Part shown: one piece after another, positions 1 through 11,190 of the stretch
Position numbering within the stretch: the first letter of the stretch is position 1
How the letters are laid out: each line of letters opens with the position of its first letter
Source: Adiantum capillus-veneris
Taxonomy: Eukaryota; Streptophyta; Polypodiopsida; Polypodiales; Pteridaceae
DNA length: 64,000 bases
Assembly: GCA_014529385.2 (NCBI GenBank)
Contig: CM043942.1
Location: 109,792,641 to 109,856,640, forward strand
Reading direction: 5' to 3'
Notes under the pieces: model-generated
Told to the model about the DNA's origin: nothing
The model's database searches: none
What the model saw: only the letters and a program-made list of their open reading frames with translations
Translations under genes and position numbers: made by a program

Positions 1-30
1 AAGTCTCGAGGGTCTCCGCCCCCGAGGCCC

Positions 31-184
31 CTAAAGTTGCCCCTGATTCTTGTCCATGAAAATTTTGGTTTCCGGTGAGTGATTTTCCTTCACGCACGAT
101 GGCTTCTCCTCATAATGGGGGCCCTACAAATGTGCGCTTTTACCACAGAAAATTACAAGGGTAAATCAGGCTCCATACTTAACA
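31..184 (-). repeat. Partial 3' LTR of Copia-A copy 1
   Basis: This matches the terminal ~150 bp of the LTRs at 4205-4958, 16360-17174 and 24068-24879 and ends in ...TACTTAACA at 184, immediately before the polypurine tract. On the minus strand it would begin TGTTAAG. Homology is lost left of about 31. Confidence 0.85.
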
Positions 185-199
185 ATCTCCCACTTGGAG
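185..199 (-). promoter_or_regulatory. Polypurine tract of Copia-A copy 1
   Basis: The minus strand reads CTCCAAGTGGGAGAT directly before the LTR, the usual plant Copia plus-strand priming site. The same sequence recurs at 17175-17189 in copy 2. Confidence 0.8.
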
Positions 200-1846
200 A
201 CTGATCTCCAAACCAAACCTATGATGACTGCTTTCCATTCTGGCTTCGTATCCTTGAATGCTGATTGAAGATGAGCAAAAGCTCAACTTCTCCTTGTTGA
301 CCACCTTTGTAAACATGTCTGCAGGATTTTCACTTGTATGCACCTTTCCTAGCTTTAACTGTCCCTCTTCCAAAAGAGTGTGTATGAAGTGATATCTCAC
401 CTCAATGTGCTTTGTCCTTGAATGAAAGGCTGAGTTCTTCGCAAGATGGATAGCGCTTTGGCTATCACTGTACAAGACACAATTGTCTTGTTTGAATCCA
501 AGCTCTTCTAAGAATCTGTGAAGCCACAGAATTTCTTTGCTTGCCTCCGTCATTGCTACATACTCTGCTTCCGTGGTAAAAAGTGAAACCACTTTCTGCA
601 GCTTTGAAGCCCACGTTACTACTGTGCCTCCAACCATGAGCACATAGCCAGTAGTGCTCCTTCGAGTATCTTTGTCACTTGGCATATCTGCATCAGCATA
701 CCCTTCTAGAAAAATATCAGTTCCTCCAAAATACAAAGCATTTGTTGTTGTCCCTTTTAGATACCTAAGTATCCACTTCACAGCTTACCAATGCTCTTTA
801 CCTAGGTTGTCCATGAACCTGCTCACAACTCCCACTGCATGTGCAATGTCTGGCCTTGTCCGGACCATAGCATACATTAGAGAACCTACCGCTGCAGCAT
901 ATGGAACTTTAGACATATAGGCTATCTCCTCTTGTGTCTTTGGACACATATCCTTCGTTAGTTTAAAATGACCAGCCAAAGGTGTAGAAACTGGTTTTGC
1001 ATTTTGCATTGCAAACCTTTATAGTACCTTCTTGATGTAATCTTCTTGAGATAGCTTTATTGTCTTCTTCGTCCCGTCCCTTGATATTTTCATACCAAGT
1101 ATCCTCTTTGCAGCACCTAAATCTTTCATTGAAAAAGATTTAGACAGCTCCTCTTTTAGGTCTTTGATGTCCTGCATGTTAGCACTTGCAATCAGCATGT
1201 CATCAACATACAACATTAGGATGATGAACTTCCCATCTCCCAAATTCTTCGTGTAGACGCAGTGATCAGAGTTGCATCTTGTGAATCCATGATCCAACAT
1301 CCATCGATCAAACTTCTAGTACCATTGTCTTGATGCTTTCTTTAAACCATACAAGCTCTTCTTTAATCTGCAAACCATTTTCTCCTTACCTTTTACTTCA
1401 TACCCCTTTAGTTGAAGCATGTAGATTTCCTTCTCTAAGTCACCGTGAGGGAATGCCGTATTTACATCCATTTGCTCGAGATTTAAATTATGAGCAACCA
1501 CAAGGCTTAAGACAAGCCTAATTGAGTTCATTTTTACAACAGGAGAAAATATTTCATTGAAGTCAATACCTTTCTTTTGAGAAAACCCTTTTACCACAAG
1601 CCTAAACTTGTACCTTTTCTTCCCACCTTCTTCTTCCTTCAACTTGTACACCCATTTGTTTTGAAGTGCCCGCTTACCTTTAGGCAACTCAACCAACTCC
1701 CATGTTTGGTTGCGATGTAGTGAGTCCATCTCCACTTGTATGCTCTTCGTCCATTCTTCTTTGGATTCATGTTGCATAGCTTCTTCGTATGATTCCGGCT
1801 CTCCAGAATCTGAGATCAAGAGATGGTTGAAGGAAGGAACAAACAT
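185..1846 (-). pseudogene. Copia-A copy 1 pol: reverse transcriptase and RNase H
   Basis: The RT part (about 1846-1019) begins with the conserved WVYKLK block and carries the YVDD catalytic box near 1225. The RNase H part (about 1009-200) keeps acidic residues in YADAD, TEAEY and SDSQSA contexts and the TKHI-VRYHF motif of Copia RNase H. Stops or frame breaks lie near 783, 1010-1018, 1301-1315 and just beyond 1846, so no full-length enzyme can be read. It is the C-terminal part of a Copia polyprotein and is closely similar to 17235-17768 plus 20626-22458 in copy 2. Confidence 0.92.
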
Positions 1847-2745
1847 TTCTGGAGGTCTACTTGCTCTTGTAGATCTTCGGGGAATAGGTTGAGTCTTCTC
1901 ATTTGGTTGACGTTGTTACACATTGTCAACGTTTGCAGTCCTTGAGTCTTCACCGTCCTCAAGCTCCATGTACTCATCACCTGTTTCTTTTGTTTGTTTT
2001 CTTTCCAAGTAATCTTTGTACATATTTTGTTTGTTAAAAATTACATCCCTACTCCTTAAGATTTTACCATCTTCAGGATTCCATAGGCGATACACAAAGT
2101 CACCTTCTCCATAGCCAATGAAGAAACACTTTTTGGACTTTGCATCTAGCTTTGATTTTAGGCTTCTATCTATGTGCATGAAAGCCGCACACCCAAACAC
2201 TTTGAGAAATGCATAATTCACCGGTTTACCTGTCCATGCCTCTTCTGGAACTCCCCCATCCAATGCCGTTGAAGGTGCCTGGTTTATTAAGTACACAGAC
2301 GTACTTACAGCTTCTGCCCAAAGCTCAAGCGGTAGGCCTGCATGTAGCCGCATCCGTCGTGCTCGCTCCATGATTGTTCTGTTCATCCTTTCCAAAATCC
2401 CATTTTGTTGAGGTATCCTTGGGGTTGTCCTTTGCCTCCGAATGCCATTGCTAGCACAAAAGTTTTCAAAAGCTTGGCTGTAATATTCACCTCCATTGTC
2501 GGATCTGAGGCATTTAACCTTGGTACCTGTTTCATTCTCAACAAAGGCTTTCCACCTTTGAAATATGGAAAATACATCAGATTTATTCTTCATGACATAA
2601 ACCCATGTTTTTCTAGTCGCATCGTCTATGAATGTTACATAGTACAATGAGCCACCAAGTGATGGTGTACTTGCAGGACCCCAAACATCAGAATGAACCA
2701 ACTCAAGTTTTTTATTTTTTCTTTCATTTCCTGAATTTTGAAATT
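1847..2745 (-). pseudogene. Copia-A copy 1 integrase core and linker
   Basis: This encodes the catalytic core of a Copia integrase: the HSDVWGP block near 2700, the RSDNGGEY block near 2500 and the PQQNG...E block near 2400, the usual D,D-35-E positions. A C-terminal region with an FIGYGEGD box and an acidic linker leads to RT. Frame is broken near 2702-2745 and near 1847-1915. Integrase inserts the cDNA into the host chromosome; this copy is decayed. Confidence 0.9.
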
Positions 2746-3426
2746 TTACCCTTTTTTATGTTTACCATAAACACAATCTTTACAGAACTCTAAGTCCACT
2801 TCTTTCAAACCTGGTAGAAGCTTCTTTGTTTGAAGGATTTGCATTCCTTTGGCACTCATATGCCCAAGTCGATAGTGCCACACCGCACTGTCAACTTCTG
2901 TAGTTGTTGCACATGCTGAAGGTTGCGAGCTAACAATACACAAGTAAAGTGTACCGACCTTTTCTCCCTTGGCAACCACCAAAGATCCCTTTGAGATCTT
3001 CCACCGTTTGTTTCCGAATGCAATGTTATAACCTTCATCGTCCAATTGTCCTGTAGAGATCAAATTTTTGCGAAGAGAAGGAACATGCTTAACATCTTTA
3101 AGCTTCCATTCATTTCCGTTAGCAGTTTTGACAGAAACCGTATCTTTGCTGACAATCTCACAAGCTTCATCATCTCCCAAGTATACATACCCAAAATTAC
3201 CTTTGGTGTAGTCTTGGAAATGTTGCTTGTGTGGTGTCGCATGGAATGAAGCCCCGAAATCTACTATCCAGGAATTAGACACATTGTCTAATGAGAGAAT
3301 TAGAGCATCTTGCTCTACTTTTCCTGCCACATTGGCCTCAAATGTTGGCTTGTTGTCTTGAGACTCTGTCTCCTTCTTCTTCTTGGACCGGCAATCCTTC
3401 TTGACGTGGCCCTTCTTGTCGCAGTT
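2746..3426 (-). pseudogene. Copia-A copy 1 protease and GAG-pre-integrase zinc domain
   Basis: From about 3330 down, the protein contains a retropepsin-like segment. The active-site motif reads DFGAS instead of the usual D-S/T-G-A-S/T, so the catalytic Asp is kept but the next residue differs. It continues into the conserved KNLISTGQL block and the HxxxxH...CxxC region (HYRLGH...CKDCVYGK) of the integrase N-terminal zinc domain. Copy 2 has the same DFGAS wording, so the change predates the split of the two copies. A frame break lies near 3315-3330. Confidence 0.85.
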
Positions 3427-4131
3427 TCAACATTCAAGAACTGACTTTGTGCGTGACTTGCTCCGTCTTGAGCGATCACGACCCTTTTGGTTTTTGAACC
3501 TCTCCTTGGGCCTTCCTCTTGTTTCCACTGACAATGCATCACTTGATGATTCTCTTGTGCTTCTCCTTCGTATTTCCTCGCTTAGGAGAACACCCACAAC
3601 ATCATCAAACTTAAGAGTATTTGTACTAGAGATAGAATTACTTACAGCCATCACAAGGCTGTCCCAACTATCCGGTAGAGATGATAGTATAAGGAGAGCT
3701 CGCACTTCGTCATCGAAATTGATTTTCACTGATCGAAGTTGATTTATGTTTGTGTTAAAGTCATTTAGGTGTTCTGCAACTGAACCATTCTCTGCCATCT
3801 TTAGATTGAACAAGCGCTTCATAAGAAATACCTTATTGGATGCTGATGGTTTCTCGTAGAAGTCGTCAAGTGACTTCATCAAGTTCTCCGTGGTCTTCAT
3901 CTCCGAAACATTGAAGGCCAGCGTTGATGCCAAGTTTAACCGGATTGTTCCCAGTGCCTTTCGATCAAGGACAATCCATGCTTCATCTGCCATTGTTGCG
4001 GGCTTCTTCGCAAGACCGCCTAGTGGCAAATAAAGGTCCTTCTAGTAGAGATAGTCTTCAATCTGCATCTTCCAATGTTGGTAGTTTTTGCCGTTGAACT
4101 TCTCGATCTTGAGCTTCCCTTTCTCCGCCAT
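3427..4131 (-). pseudogene. Copia-A copy 1 gag with shared internal stops
   Basis: A Copia gag (UBN2/DUF4219 type) starts at the ATG ending at 4131 (MAEKGKLKIEKFNG...) and runs to the CCHC zinc knuckle. An in-frame TAG at 4042-4044 interrupts it about 30 codons in, and a TGA at 3427-3429 replaces one residue inside the knuckle (C-stop-N-C...H...C). Both stops occur at identical positions in copy 2 (23905-23907 and 23290-23292). Gag would form the cytoplasmic virus-like particle; neither copy can make it without readthrough. Confidence 0.9.
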
Positions 4132-4190
4132 AACTCCCACTCAATTCAAGGAATCCTTTCCTTGAGATAATTTAGCTACGAGCAAACCTT

Positions 4191-4202
4191 GCTCTGATAC
4201 CA
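4191..4202 (-). promoter_or_regulatory. Primer binding site (initiator tRNA-Met)
   Basis: The minus strand reads TGGTATCAGAGC, the standard plant Copia PBS complementary to the 3' end of initiator tRNA-Met, two bases from the LTR. Confidence 0.92.
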
Positions 4203-4204
4203 GT

Positions 4205-4289
4205 TGTTAAGAAATAAGACATAGCTAAATAGATATTTGAGTAGATTACTTAATGGAAAGATATAGATTTCACACACAAGAGATTATAG

Positions 4290-4342
<53 letters not shown>

Positions 4343-4958
4343 CACAATATACGTGGTTCACCCAATGTGGGCTACGTCCACAGGAAAGCAACCACTCAAT
4401 GGCTTTAGCACTTCAAAATAAGAAGTAGTTTACAAGGGGATTAAACCCTTATAGAGCTCCCGCCTTGCTTCACTCTCACCACCTCACACTCACCTTGTTG
4501 CATCAACTTCACACTATAAAATGTGTGTAGAAATGGCCTCCTTTTATAGGCCAAAAGGGCTGCCCTCTCTTATGAGAGGCAGCCATGTGTAGCCGCCCTT
4601 GTACGAATAAGTCCAAATCGGACCCTCCAATCCGCCCATGTGTGGTCGCCCTTGAGAAGACAAGTCCGCTTTTGAATTCGGCCATCGGCCACTGGCCATT
4701 GACTACCAACCACCGGCCAACCGACCGGTTGTTTTCCGACCACTTTCCGACCGCCGTCCGGCCATAATATTCTGACGAAAAGGAATATTCCAACGAGGGA
4801 AAAAAAAGAAGTTGCCCCTGATTCTTGTTCGTGAAAATTTTGGTTTCCGGTGAGTGATTTTCCTTCACGCACGATGGCTTCTCCTCATAATGGGGGCCTT
4901 ACAAATGTGCGCTTTTACCACAGAAAATTACAAGGGTAAATCAGGCTCCATACTTACA
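4205..4958 (-). repeat. 5' LTR of Copia-A copy 1
   Basis: The ~754-bp LTR reads TGTTAAG... on the plus strand and ends ...TACTTACA, one base short of the TACTTAACA seen in the other copies. It contains an internal (GA)n run, a GGCCACCGGCCA-type minisatellite (shorter here than in copy 2) and conserved blocks near the right end. Confidence 0.88.
4293..4338. repeat. (GA)n microsatellite inside the LTR
   Basis: An uninterrupted AG/GA run of about 46 bp. Equivalent runs of different length occur at the same LTR position at 16442-16505 and 24155-24210, so the repeat travels with the element. Confidence 0.98.
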
Positions 4959-4961
4959 CAA

Positions 4962-6560
4962 GAACGGTTCACTTATGAGATTGATCTCGACCTACCAAGC
5001 ACAAGGCATCATACCACTCAACTACCAACATCATCTAGATTCCTTGGCATGCCAAATGAAGAATATCACTCAATTGTCATGAGTTTGAATATAGAGCAAA
5101 GACATCTTTATGATGATATCATGACACGAAAGAGAGTATATCCTAATGACACAATCCACCTCTTTTTAACAGGGGGGCCGAAACAGGAAAAACCTTTACT
5201 TTGCGTGCAATTGTCCAAGGCTTGGTCCGACACTATGCACCTTCGGTCGAAGGAAACATTGAACTTCCAACAGCATTGTTGATGGCGTATACAGGCAAAG
5301 CAGCGTTCAACCTTGGTGGCACAACAATTCACTCTGCATTGCGCCTTCCGTTAATGCTAACTGAGATGGTCCCTCTTTCCAATGACACCCTGAATGAACT
5401 ATCCCAAACATATATACGCAAACCTCAAACTAGTGTCTTTGATGAGGCTTCCTTAATAGGCAACAGACTGCTGTGTATTATTGACACAAGACTATGATCT
5501 ATAAAGCACAAACACAAAGAACCCTTTGGTGGTCTAGACGTTATCTTCTGTGGTGATCTTTACCAAGCAAGCCCTGCCCGCGATCGATGGATATTCAACG
5601 ACACAAACAATACACTTGACATCCTCACACCATCAAGCTGGAACACACATGTCACATGTGCTGAGCTAACAACACCAATGCGGAAATCAAATGAACTATT
5701 TATAGAGGTCTTAAATAGGATACGTGTTGTAGAGCAAACACAAATAGACTTGGCATTTATCAATGACACATTTGGAAACAACAACTTCGACATTTTTACA
5801 ACACCTCATCTTTTCTTCACAAATAAACTAAAGTCCAAGCACAACCAAACGGTCTTTGAGAACTTGCAAGAAACACCATACATCATCAAGGCCCATGACA
5901 AATTCCACAAAACATGCTCAAAGAACCTAGTCATTCCAAACAACCCTCAAGTAACTGTTGGATTATCCTCCATCCTTGAGCTAAAGCCAGGAATGATAGT
6001 CGAGCTTTATGCTAGCAATGTCAACGCACTTGAAGGTTTGGTGCATGGTGCGGATGGAATCTTCCAAACAACAAACAACAGAGAACAATCACTGATAGCT
6101 TGGGTGGAGTTCTTCGATATCTCAATTGGGAGAAGGCAAAGATCCCAAAATGCACATCTCTACCATGGAAACATAAAAAAACAATGGACACCAATACTTC
6201 AAGTCACAAAAAAATTTCAAGTAGGCAGAAACCCACTCAATCTAGTCTCAAGAACACAACTCCCAATATAAGCAGTGAACGCACGCACAATCCATAGATC
6301 CCAAGGCTTGACAATGGCAACAGTGGCATTTGACCCTAGTGGGATCCAATCTCATGGCTTGGTCTACACAGCTCTGTCACGTATCAAAGACCCTAAAAAT
6401 CTGCATATTCTTAGTCCCATTCTCAAGAACGATATCAAAACTGCCCCCATAGTTCTGAAAGAAATCAAACGCCTTCCGACAGATGCTAAGTGGTCCTACT
6501 TGAACGAACCCCTGGTTGTAATTGGGCAAACACACCACATTGTTGCATCATTAAACATTG
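4962..6560 (+). pseudogene. PIF1-like DNA helicase relic of the Helentron
   Basis: Recognisable superfamily-1B motifs in order: a Walker A region at about 5170-5195 (LTGG...TGKT, broken by a one-base deletion), motif Ia GKAAFNLGGTTIHSAL near 5296-5340, Walker B DEASLIGN near 5440-5465, the FCGDLYQ box near 5550-5570, MRKSN near 5680, and the C-terminal TIHRSQGLT and YTALSR motifs near 6285-6395. Reading requires several frame changes (near 5180, 5500 and 6270). The family unwinds DNA during rolling-circle transposition; cellular PIF1 is less likely given the attached endonuclease and the decay. Confidence 0.85.
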
Positions 6561-7160
6561 TCTCAATCAACAAACACATTGACCACATCAAGGGCGACCC
6601 AAACTTCATGTCATCCAGTATCTTGTGCTTCCAAGAAACAAAACAAAAGAAAGGAACAAACCCCTTGACACATCAGACTTTGAGCATATTCAACATTATA
6701 ATGGTTATGGTCTATCTATATTCCACCATCCAAGCATTCAATCCATATCCCAAAAAATTATCTCAAGAGTAGGACTTGAAATAATGGATGTGACTTTCTC
6801 TTTCAGAAATAAAACTTCAACTCATATCCATGTCATGAATGTATACAAGTCACCCAAGACACTAATAAAGACACTTCTTTTAGAACTCTAGCACTTGATA
6901 CAAGAAAATGATAAAGAAAACTTGAGCATCATATTAGGAGACTTCAACATCGATATCGACACCACAAACACCCAATACCAACATTTGGAATCTCTACTTC
7001 ATTCAGAGAACTATCGGCAACAAATTAAAGAAACAACAACCATCTAGAATTCAATGCTAGACCATATTTGGGTGAGAAGACAACAAATTCACTACAGTTG
7101 TGGCACAAGATTTTGCCTTTGGTCAAGTCATTCGATCACATATATACTACTTCCAAAATA
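6541..7160 (+). pseudogene. EEP/AP-type endonuclease domain relic
   Basis: Downstream of the helicase motifs the translated frames give the EEP signature in order: SLNI-type start (near 6550), CFQETK with catalytic Glu (6625-6645), VMNVYKSP (6833-6856), ILGDFNIDI (6930-6957) and a MLDHIW box (about 7050-7065), then a final SFDH-like His motif near 7127. Stops at about 6890 and 7046 and frame changes break it. Similar domains occur in non-LTR retrotransposons, but here no RT follows, so a Helentron C-terminal endonuclease is preferred. Confidence 0.72.
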
Positions 7161-8833
7161 AATAGAGCAAAGATCATTGGAAGGGCCAACTCCCCTCCCT
7201 TCCCCCACCAACCCATCAAAGCAAAGGAAATCTACATTCATGCCTCCAAACTATCTCTCTCGATGTGTATCAACTCATTCAACCATGTGTATCAAACAAA
7301 AATTGTGTAACCTACTACCATTTTGTCAACATAGTTTTTTCCCTGCTCGATCTCGAATCTGACCATGCGTATACAACAATTACTTCATCTCTAAAATGTT
7401 TGTCTTCAGTTTAGTTTTGCTAAAAGGGACTGGACATTTTGATTTTGTCACTTTTTCAAATAAAATGCTCCACAACTACAAATTCGGGCATGCCAAACCA
7501 GTTGCTATTATATTCAATGGATTGCCACCTGCCTCTCTTTCTAGGTTAATTTTTGCTTTCCATTTCTTGTTTGCAAAACAAATTCCTATGGAAGGCCTCG
7601 TGATTTTATCACTTTTTTTCCTCTTGTTAACCCTGCTCTAACAAGGACTACTTGCCTAGCACTTTGGCACGATCTATAAGCAGAGGCAGTAGTTAGTCCA
7701 ACTCCAACACCTCAAGGCTTAGCATGAGCTTGAGGGTGTTTTGTAAATACTGTGTTCACTCAAAAATTGTGAGTTTTGAAATTAAAAAAGGATAGATAGG
7801 CAATAGTTAGGCCATCTCCGTTGTGTAGGGCCTCCTTGGCTTAACCCCCGCCACATTCCCTCATTTAACTTTACGTCGAAGATTTTATTTGGAGCAAGCT
7901 CATAGAGATGTTTTGCCTTTGTATAATTTTGATTGCTGGTTCTCCATGGTCATCATGGTGATAAAGTTTTTGTCAAGTATAAAGTCCCTCTAGACCCCAT
8001 TGTTTTAGGTCTAGAGTTGAGCGTATTGTTAGCCAATCTATGCACTTTGTGAGTTTAAGTGTTTAGCTGAGCATCGCGTACAGTTGAGTCTTAACTATTC
8101 AATCATTTTCCTTCGATTTTGTTGTTCTTTTCCATTATTGTTATTAATTAAGCTGTTGACTATGATGCAATAGTTGTATACAAGAGTGAGGCTTCTAACA
8201 ATACATTGTTTTGGAAGACACCACCTAGAGCATGATACACTACAAAGTTCTCTCTACAATGGCAAACTAGATATCTTGATTTTGAAGTAACAGGAGGGAT
8301 TACACCAACATTTACATATTTTGAAGAGGTCTCATAGTGAACCTTGGTAATCCAAGATTATGGACTCACACAGTTTAGCACTATAAAGAACATCAATGAG
8401 GATAGATAGGTAGTGGTATTTGAATCATATTATATTAGGGGCAAGTTGTACATGATAATGCAGCATGATTCTCTACACTACAAGCCTCTCAAGACTATTT
8501 GAGAGAAGGATGTGCTCCATGGGCAATGCTCGAGTGGCAATGTCATGAGGTACATTTCCAAGAGCCACACACAAAGTGCTTTTTCTTTGACACTTTTGTA
8601 ACAAGAGCATTAACTAGCTGAAAGCATGCAATGGTGGTACAAAAGGGACTGTCCTTGACACAACATGGGCTTGGTGGTTCATTTGTGTATAAATTGGACC
8701 TTTTAATTGGAAATGGAGAGGGGCCATATACTTCTTTGTTTTTAGACGTTTCACTATTTGGAGGGGCCATCCAAGAGAGGAGGTGGGGGGAGAGGGCTAG
8801 ACCCACATTATGGTTATTGGCTTTCACAAAACC

Positions 8834-8835
<2 letters not shown>
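7161..8835. other. Non-coding stretch
   Basis: AT-rich sequence with no convincing coding region on either strand. Short open frames (7396-7641 and others) match no family I recognise and show no domain pattern. It may hold the unrecognised 3' end of the Helentron. Confidence 0.5.

Positions 8836-8914
<79 letters not shown>
8836..8914. repeat. (CT)n microsatellite
   Basis: A perfect CT run of about 79 bp. Translations across it are meaningless Leu-Ser or Arg-Glu strings. Confidence 0.98.
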
Positions 8915-8916
<2 letters not shown>

Positions 8917-9075
8917 CCGACAAGCTGAGCCATGGTTTTGCAAAGGATAAATGGATAAGATAATTGAATTGACTAGCTGTTGCATCTCTTTCTCTCTCTC
9001 TCTCACTCTCTGCGCCAAAAAGATGCACACAAAAACCTCGTTTTAATTGATGTTTATTGACCACTGCTACATCTC

Positions 9076-9154
<79 letters not shown>
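9076..9154. repeat. (TG)n microsatellite
   Basis: A TG run of about 79 bp with one TGTATG interruption near 9100, lying about 160 bp from the preceding CT run. Confidence 0.98.
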
Positions 9155-9155
<1 letters not shown>

Positions 9156-9462
9156 TTGCTCCTTGCCAATGGACAATACTACAAGAGTTTACTGCTCGAG
9201 TGACTCACAACTACTCCCTTTCGACGAGCTGGATGAGGAGGAATCACACATGGATGAAAAGATACAAAACCATCCCATTGTCAGTTCCATTGAGACATGT
9301 GTCACTAATCAAGCTTTTCTTTGTGATTATTGGGCTGCAAAGAAATGCGAACAGAGAAGGAAATAATGAAATCCTTCTTTTGCACTTGGATTACCAAAAG
9401 CCAGGTCAAGGAAGAACATTTTTGCAGTGGTGGCACGATGTTGGTGCCAGCAAACACTTCCT

Positions 9463-9644
9463 CAAGGAAGCTCAAGGCACACAATAGAGAGTGTGTTACT
9501 TAGTGTGCAATGAAAAAGATAGATAGCTCTAGAGTGATGGGCATATATACAATGCTCGGGGGAAAAAACCTCCTAAAGAGGGAAAAAATGCCCCGACGGT
9601 CCTAGTGTGTTCACACACATCACTACCCCATGTATATGGTAACA
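9463..9644 (-). repeat. Partial 3' LTR of Copia-B copy 1
   Basis: Matches the LTRs at 45352-45580 and 57282-57467 from the shared AGGAAGCTCAAGGCACAC block to the terminal ATATGGTAACA. The first ~45 bp of the LTR (TGTTGGAATTAGGG...) are missing on the left. Confidence 0.82.
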
Positions 9645-9660
9645 AATCCCCCCTGGAGTG
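9645..9660 (-). promoter_or_regulatory. Polypurine tract of Copia-B copy 1
   Basis: The minus strand reads ACTCCAGGGGGGATTT before the LTR, the expected purine-rich priming site. The equivalent site in copy 2 is at 45581-45595. Confidence 0.7.
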
Positions 9661-9676
9661 ATGCGGTGAACGAGAG

Positions 9677-11190
9677 CTAGCACATGAGTAAAGGGAAGTG
9701 CCATGCCCTGAGGACATGATCAGTCCACAAAGGGGGGGGTAAGCCCAAAGCTTTGCGGAAAGCTTCAAGCTTCTTAGGAGACAATGCCTTTGTGAAAAGA
9801 TCTGCAAGGTTGTCCTGTGTTGGCACATAAGCCAAGCTAATCTCTCCTGCTGAGAGCCTCTCCCTGACATAGTGGTAATGCACCTCAATGTGCTTTGTGC
9901 GAGCATGAAAAACTGGGTTCCTTGCAACTGCCAATGCACTCTAACTGTCAGTGTAGATAGTGTTGGTAGTGTCCTGTCCAACACCCAAATCAACCATAAG
10001 GCATCTGAGCCATACAGACTCAACCGTAGCCGTGAAGACTTCCCTGTACTCATCCTCACAACTCAAAGTGGCCAAAATAGGTTGCTTCTTGCTCAACCAT
10101 GATATACATGAACTGCCAAGCATGAAACAAAAACCACTTGTGGACACTCGCGTCAAAACAACCAGCCCAATTTGAGTCCAAAAAAGCATATAAGTCTGGC
10201 GGCAATGATCCCTCCTTGGGATAAAACAAGCCAAGATGTAAAGTGCCACTAAGGTAGCGGAAAATTCTCTTGACAGCCTGCCAATGCTTAGACCCTAGGC
10301 TATGCATAAATCTGTTGACCTGTGAGACTGCAAACTGAATATCTCGCCTCGTGTTGCATACATAAATGAGGCAACCAATAGCAGTTTGGTAAAGAGTGAC
10401 ATCAGCAGGATTGCCAGCATCATGTAGACTCAACTTCAAACCTGTTTCCGTGGGAGTGGCAATAGGTTTGCAATCCTCAAGTCCAAACGTACATAGCAAT
10501 GTCTCTATGTAACTTTTCTAACACATGGCAATTCCACCATCACACTGCTTAAACTGTATGCCCAAATAATGATGCAACAACCCCAAATCTTTCATCTTGA
10601 AAGTCGCATTCAAATCAGTCTTAAATTCAATAATATGTCTCTCATTTGGTTCAGTGATCAGCAAGTCATCTACATAAAGAACCACAATGAGAAGTACATC
10701 ACCCTCACGCTCTATATACAATGTGCTTTCTGTTGGACTGTTACGAAAGCCTCGTTTGACCAAATGAGTGTCAGATTTCTCATACCAAGCACGAGGAGAT
10801 TGCTTCAACCCATACAAAGCCTTCTTACATCTGCACACTTTGTCCTCTTGTCCTTTTATGACAAAACCGTGAGGCTGCGTTACATAAACTTCCTCAAATA
10901 TATCACCATTCAAGAAAGCAGTAACAATGTCTGATTGATGTGCTAATGCACATAGAAAACGCACAGTAGTCATACGACAAGTGGGATCAAAGGTCTCTTC
11001 ATAATCTATGCCTTTTTGTTGTGCATAACCCTTTGCAACAAGTTGAGCCTTATGGCGATCAATCTCACCATCCGGCTTGCGTTTCAACTTGTAAACCCAC
11101 TTCATACCAATGGCCTTTTGCCCAGGAGGCAAATCACATAAAGTCCATGTGTCATTTTCTATAAGTGCATCATATTCTGATTGCATGGCA
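9677..11190 (-). pseudogene. Copia-B copy 1 reverse transcriptase and RNase H
   Basis: RT (about 11186-10518) has WVYKLK, the FDPTCRM and AFLNGDI blocks and the YVDD box near 10680. Its second half continues at 10499-10056. RNase H fragments (10249-9941 and 9934-9677) keep the TKHIEVHYHYVRE and DLFTKAL motifs. At least four stops or frame breaks separate the pieces (near 10500, 10250, 9940 and 9720). Homologous fragments of copy 2 lie at 45596-46082 and 50468-51545. Confidence 0.9.

Larger units (their letters stand above)
1..4958 (-). mobile_element. Ty1/Copia LTR retrotransposon, family A copy 1 (left LTR incomplete)
   Basis: Seen: on the minus strand the order is 5' LTR (4205-4958), PBS, gag, zinc knuckle, protease, integrase, reverse transcriptase, RNase H, PPT and 3' LTR, the Copia order with integrase before RT. 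The PBS matches initiator tRNA-Met. The left LTR is recognisable only from about 31 to 184; bases 1-30 do not match the other LTR copies, so that end is truncated, rearranged or outside the window. Several stops and frameshifts make it non-autonomous. The right LTR abuts a helicase-endonuclease relic, so it inserted into an older Helentron-type element. The lineage looks Tork/Tnt1-like (inference). Confidence 0.93.
4959..7160 (+). mobile_element. Helentron/Helitron2-type relic (helicase plus endonuclease)
   Basis: A PIF1-type helicase region is followed directly, in the same orientation, by an endonuclease/exonuclease/phosphatase (EEP) domain. That helicase-then-endonuclease order is the known signature of Helentrons, a branch of rolling-circle Helitrons. 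The Rep nuclease that should lie upstream is absent because Copia-A copy 1 occupies that side. Frameshifts and stops are frequent. No 3' terminal hairpin was identified with confidence. Confidence 0.7.

Noticed and set aside
3060-3249. Plus-strand frames opposite Copia polyproteins (for example 1330-1521, 2405-2650, 3046-3249, 22891-23112)
   Set aside because: They lie antisense to clear integrase, RT or protease coding sequence and show no family features.
7396-7641. Hydrophobic 81-codon frame as a membrane protein
   Set aside because: AT-rich, no homolog recognised, no conserved pattern and no regulatory context.
8474-8490. CACTACAAGCCTCTC as a CACTA terminus
   Set aside because: Short similarity only, with no subterminal repeats and no partner end nearby.
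8543-9169. Long frames of Arg-Glu, Leu-Ser, Thr-His or Cys-Val repeats around microsatellites (also 20148-20462, 39240-39710, 40233-40811, 42037-42590, 57463-58600)
   Set aside because: They are translations of GA/CT and TG/CA dinucleotide runs with no independent coding evidence on either side.
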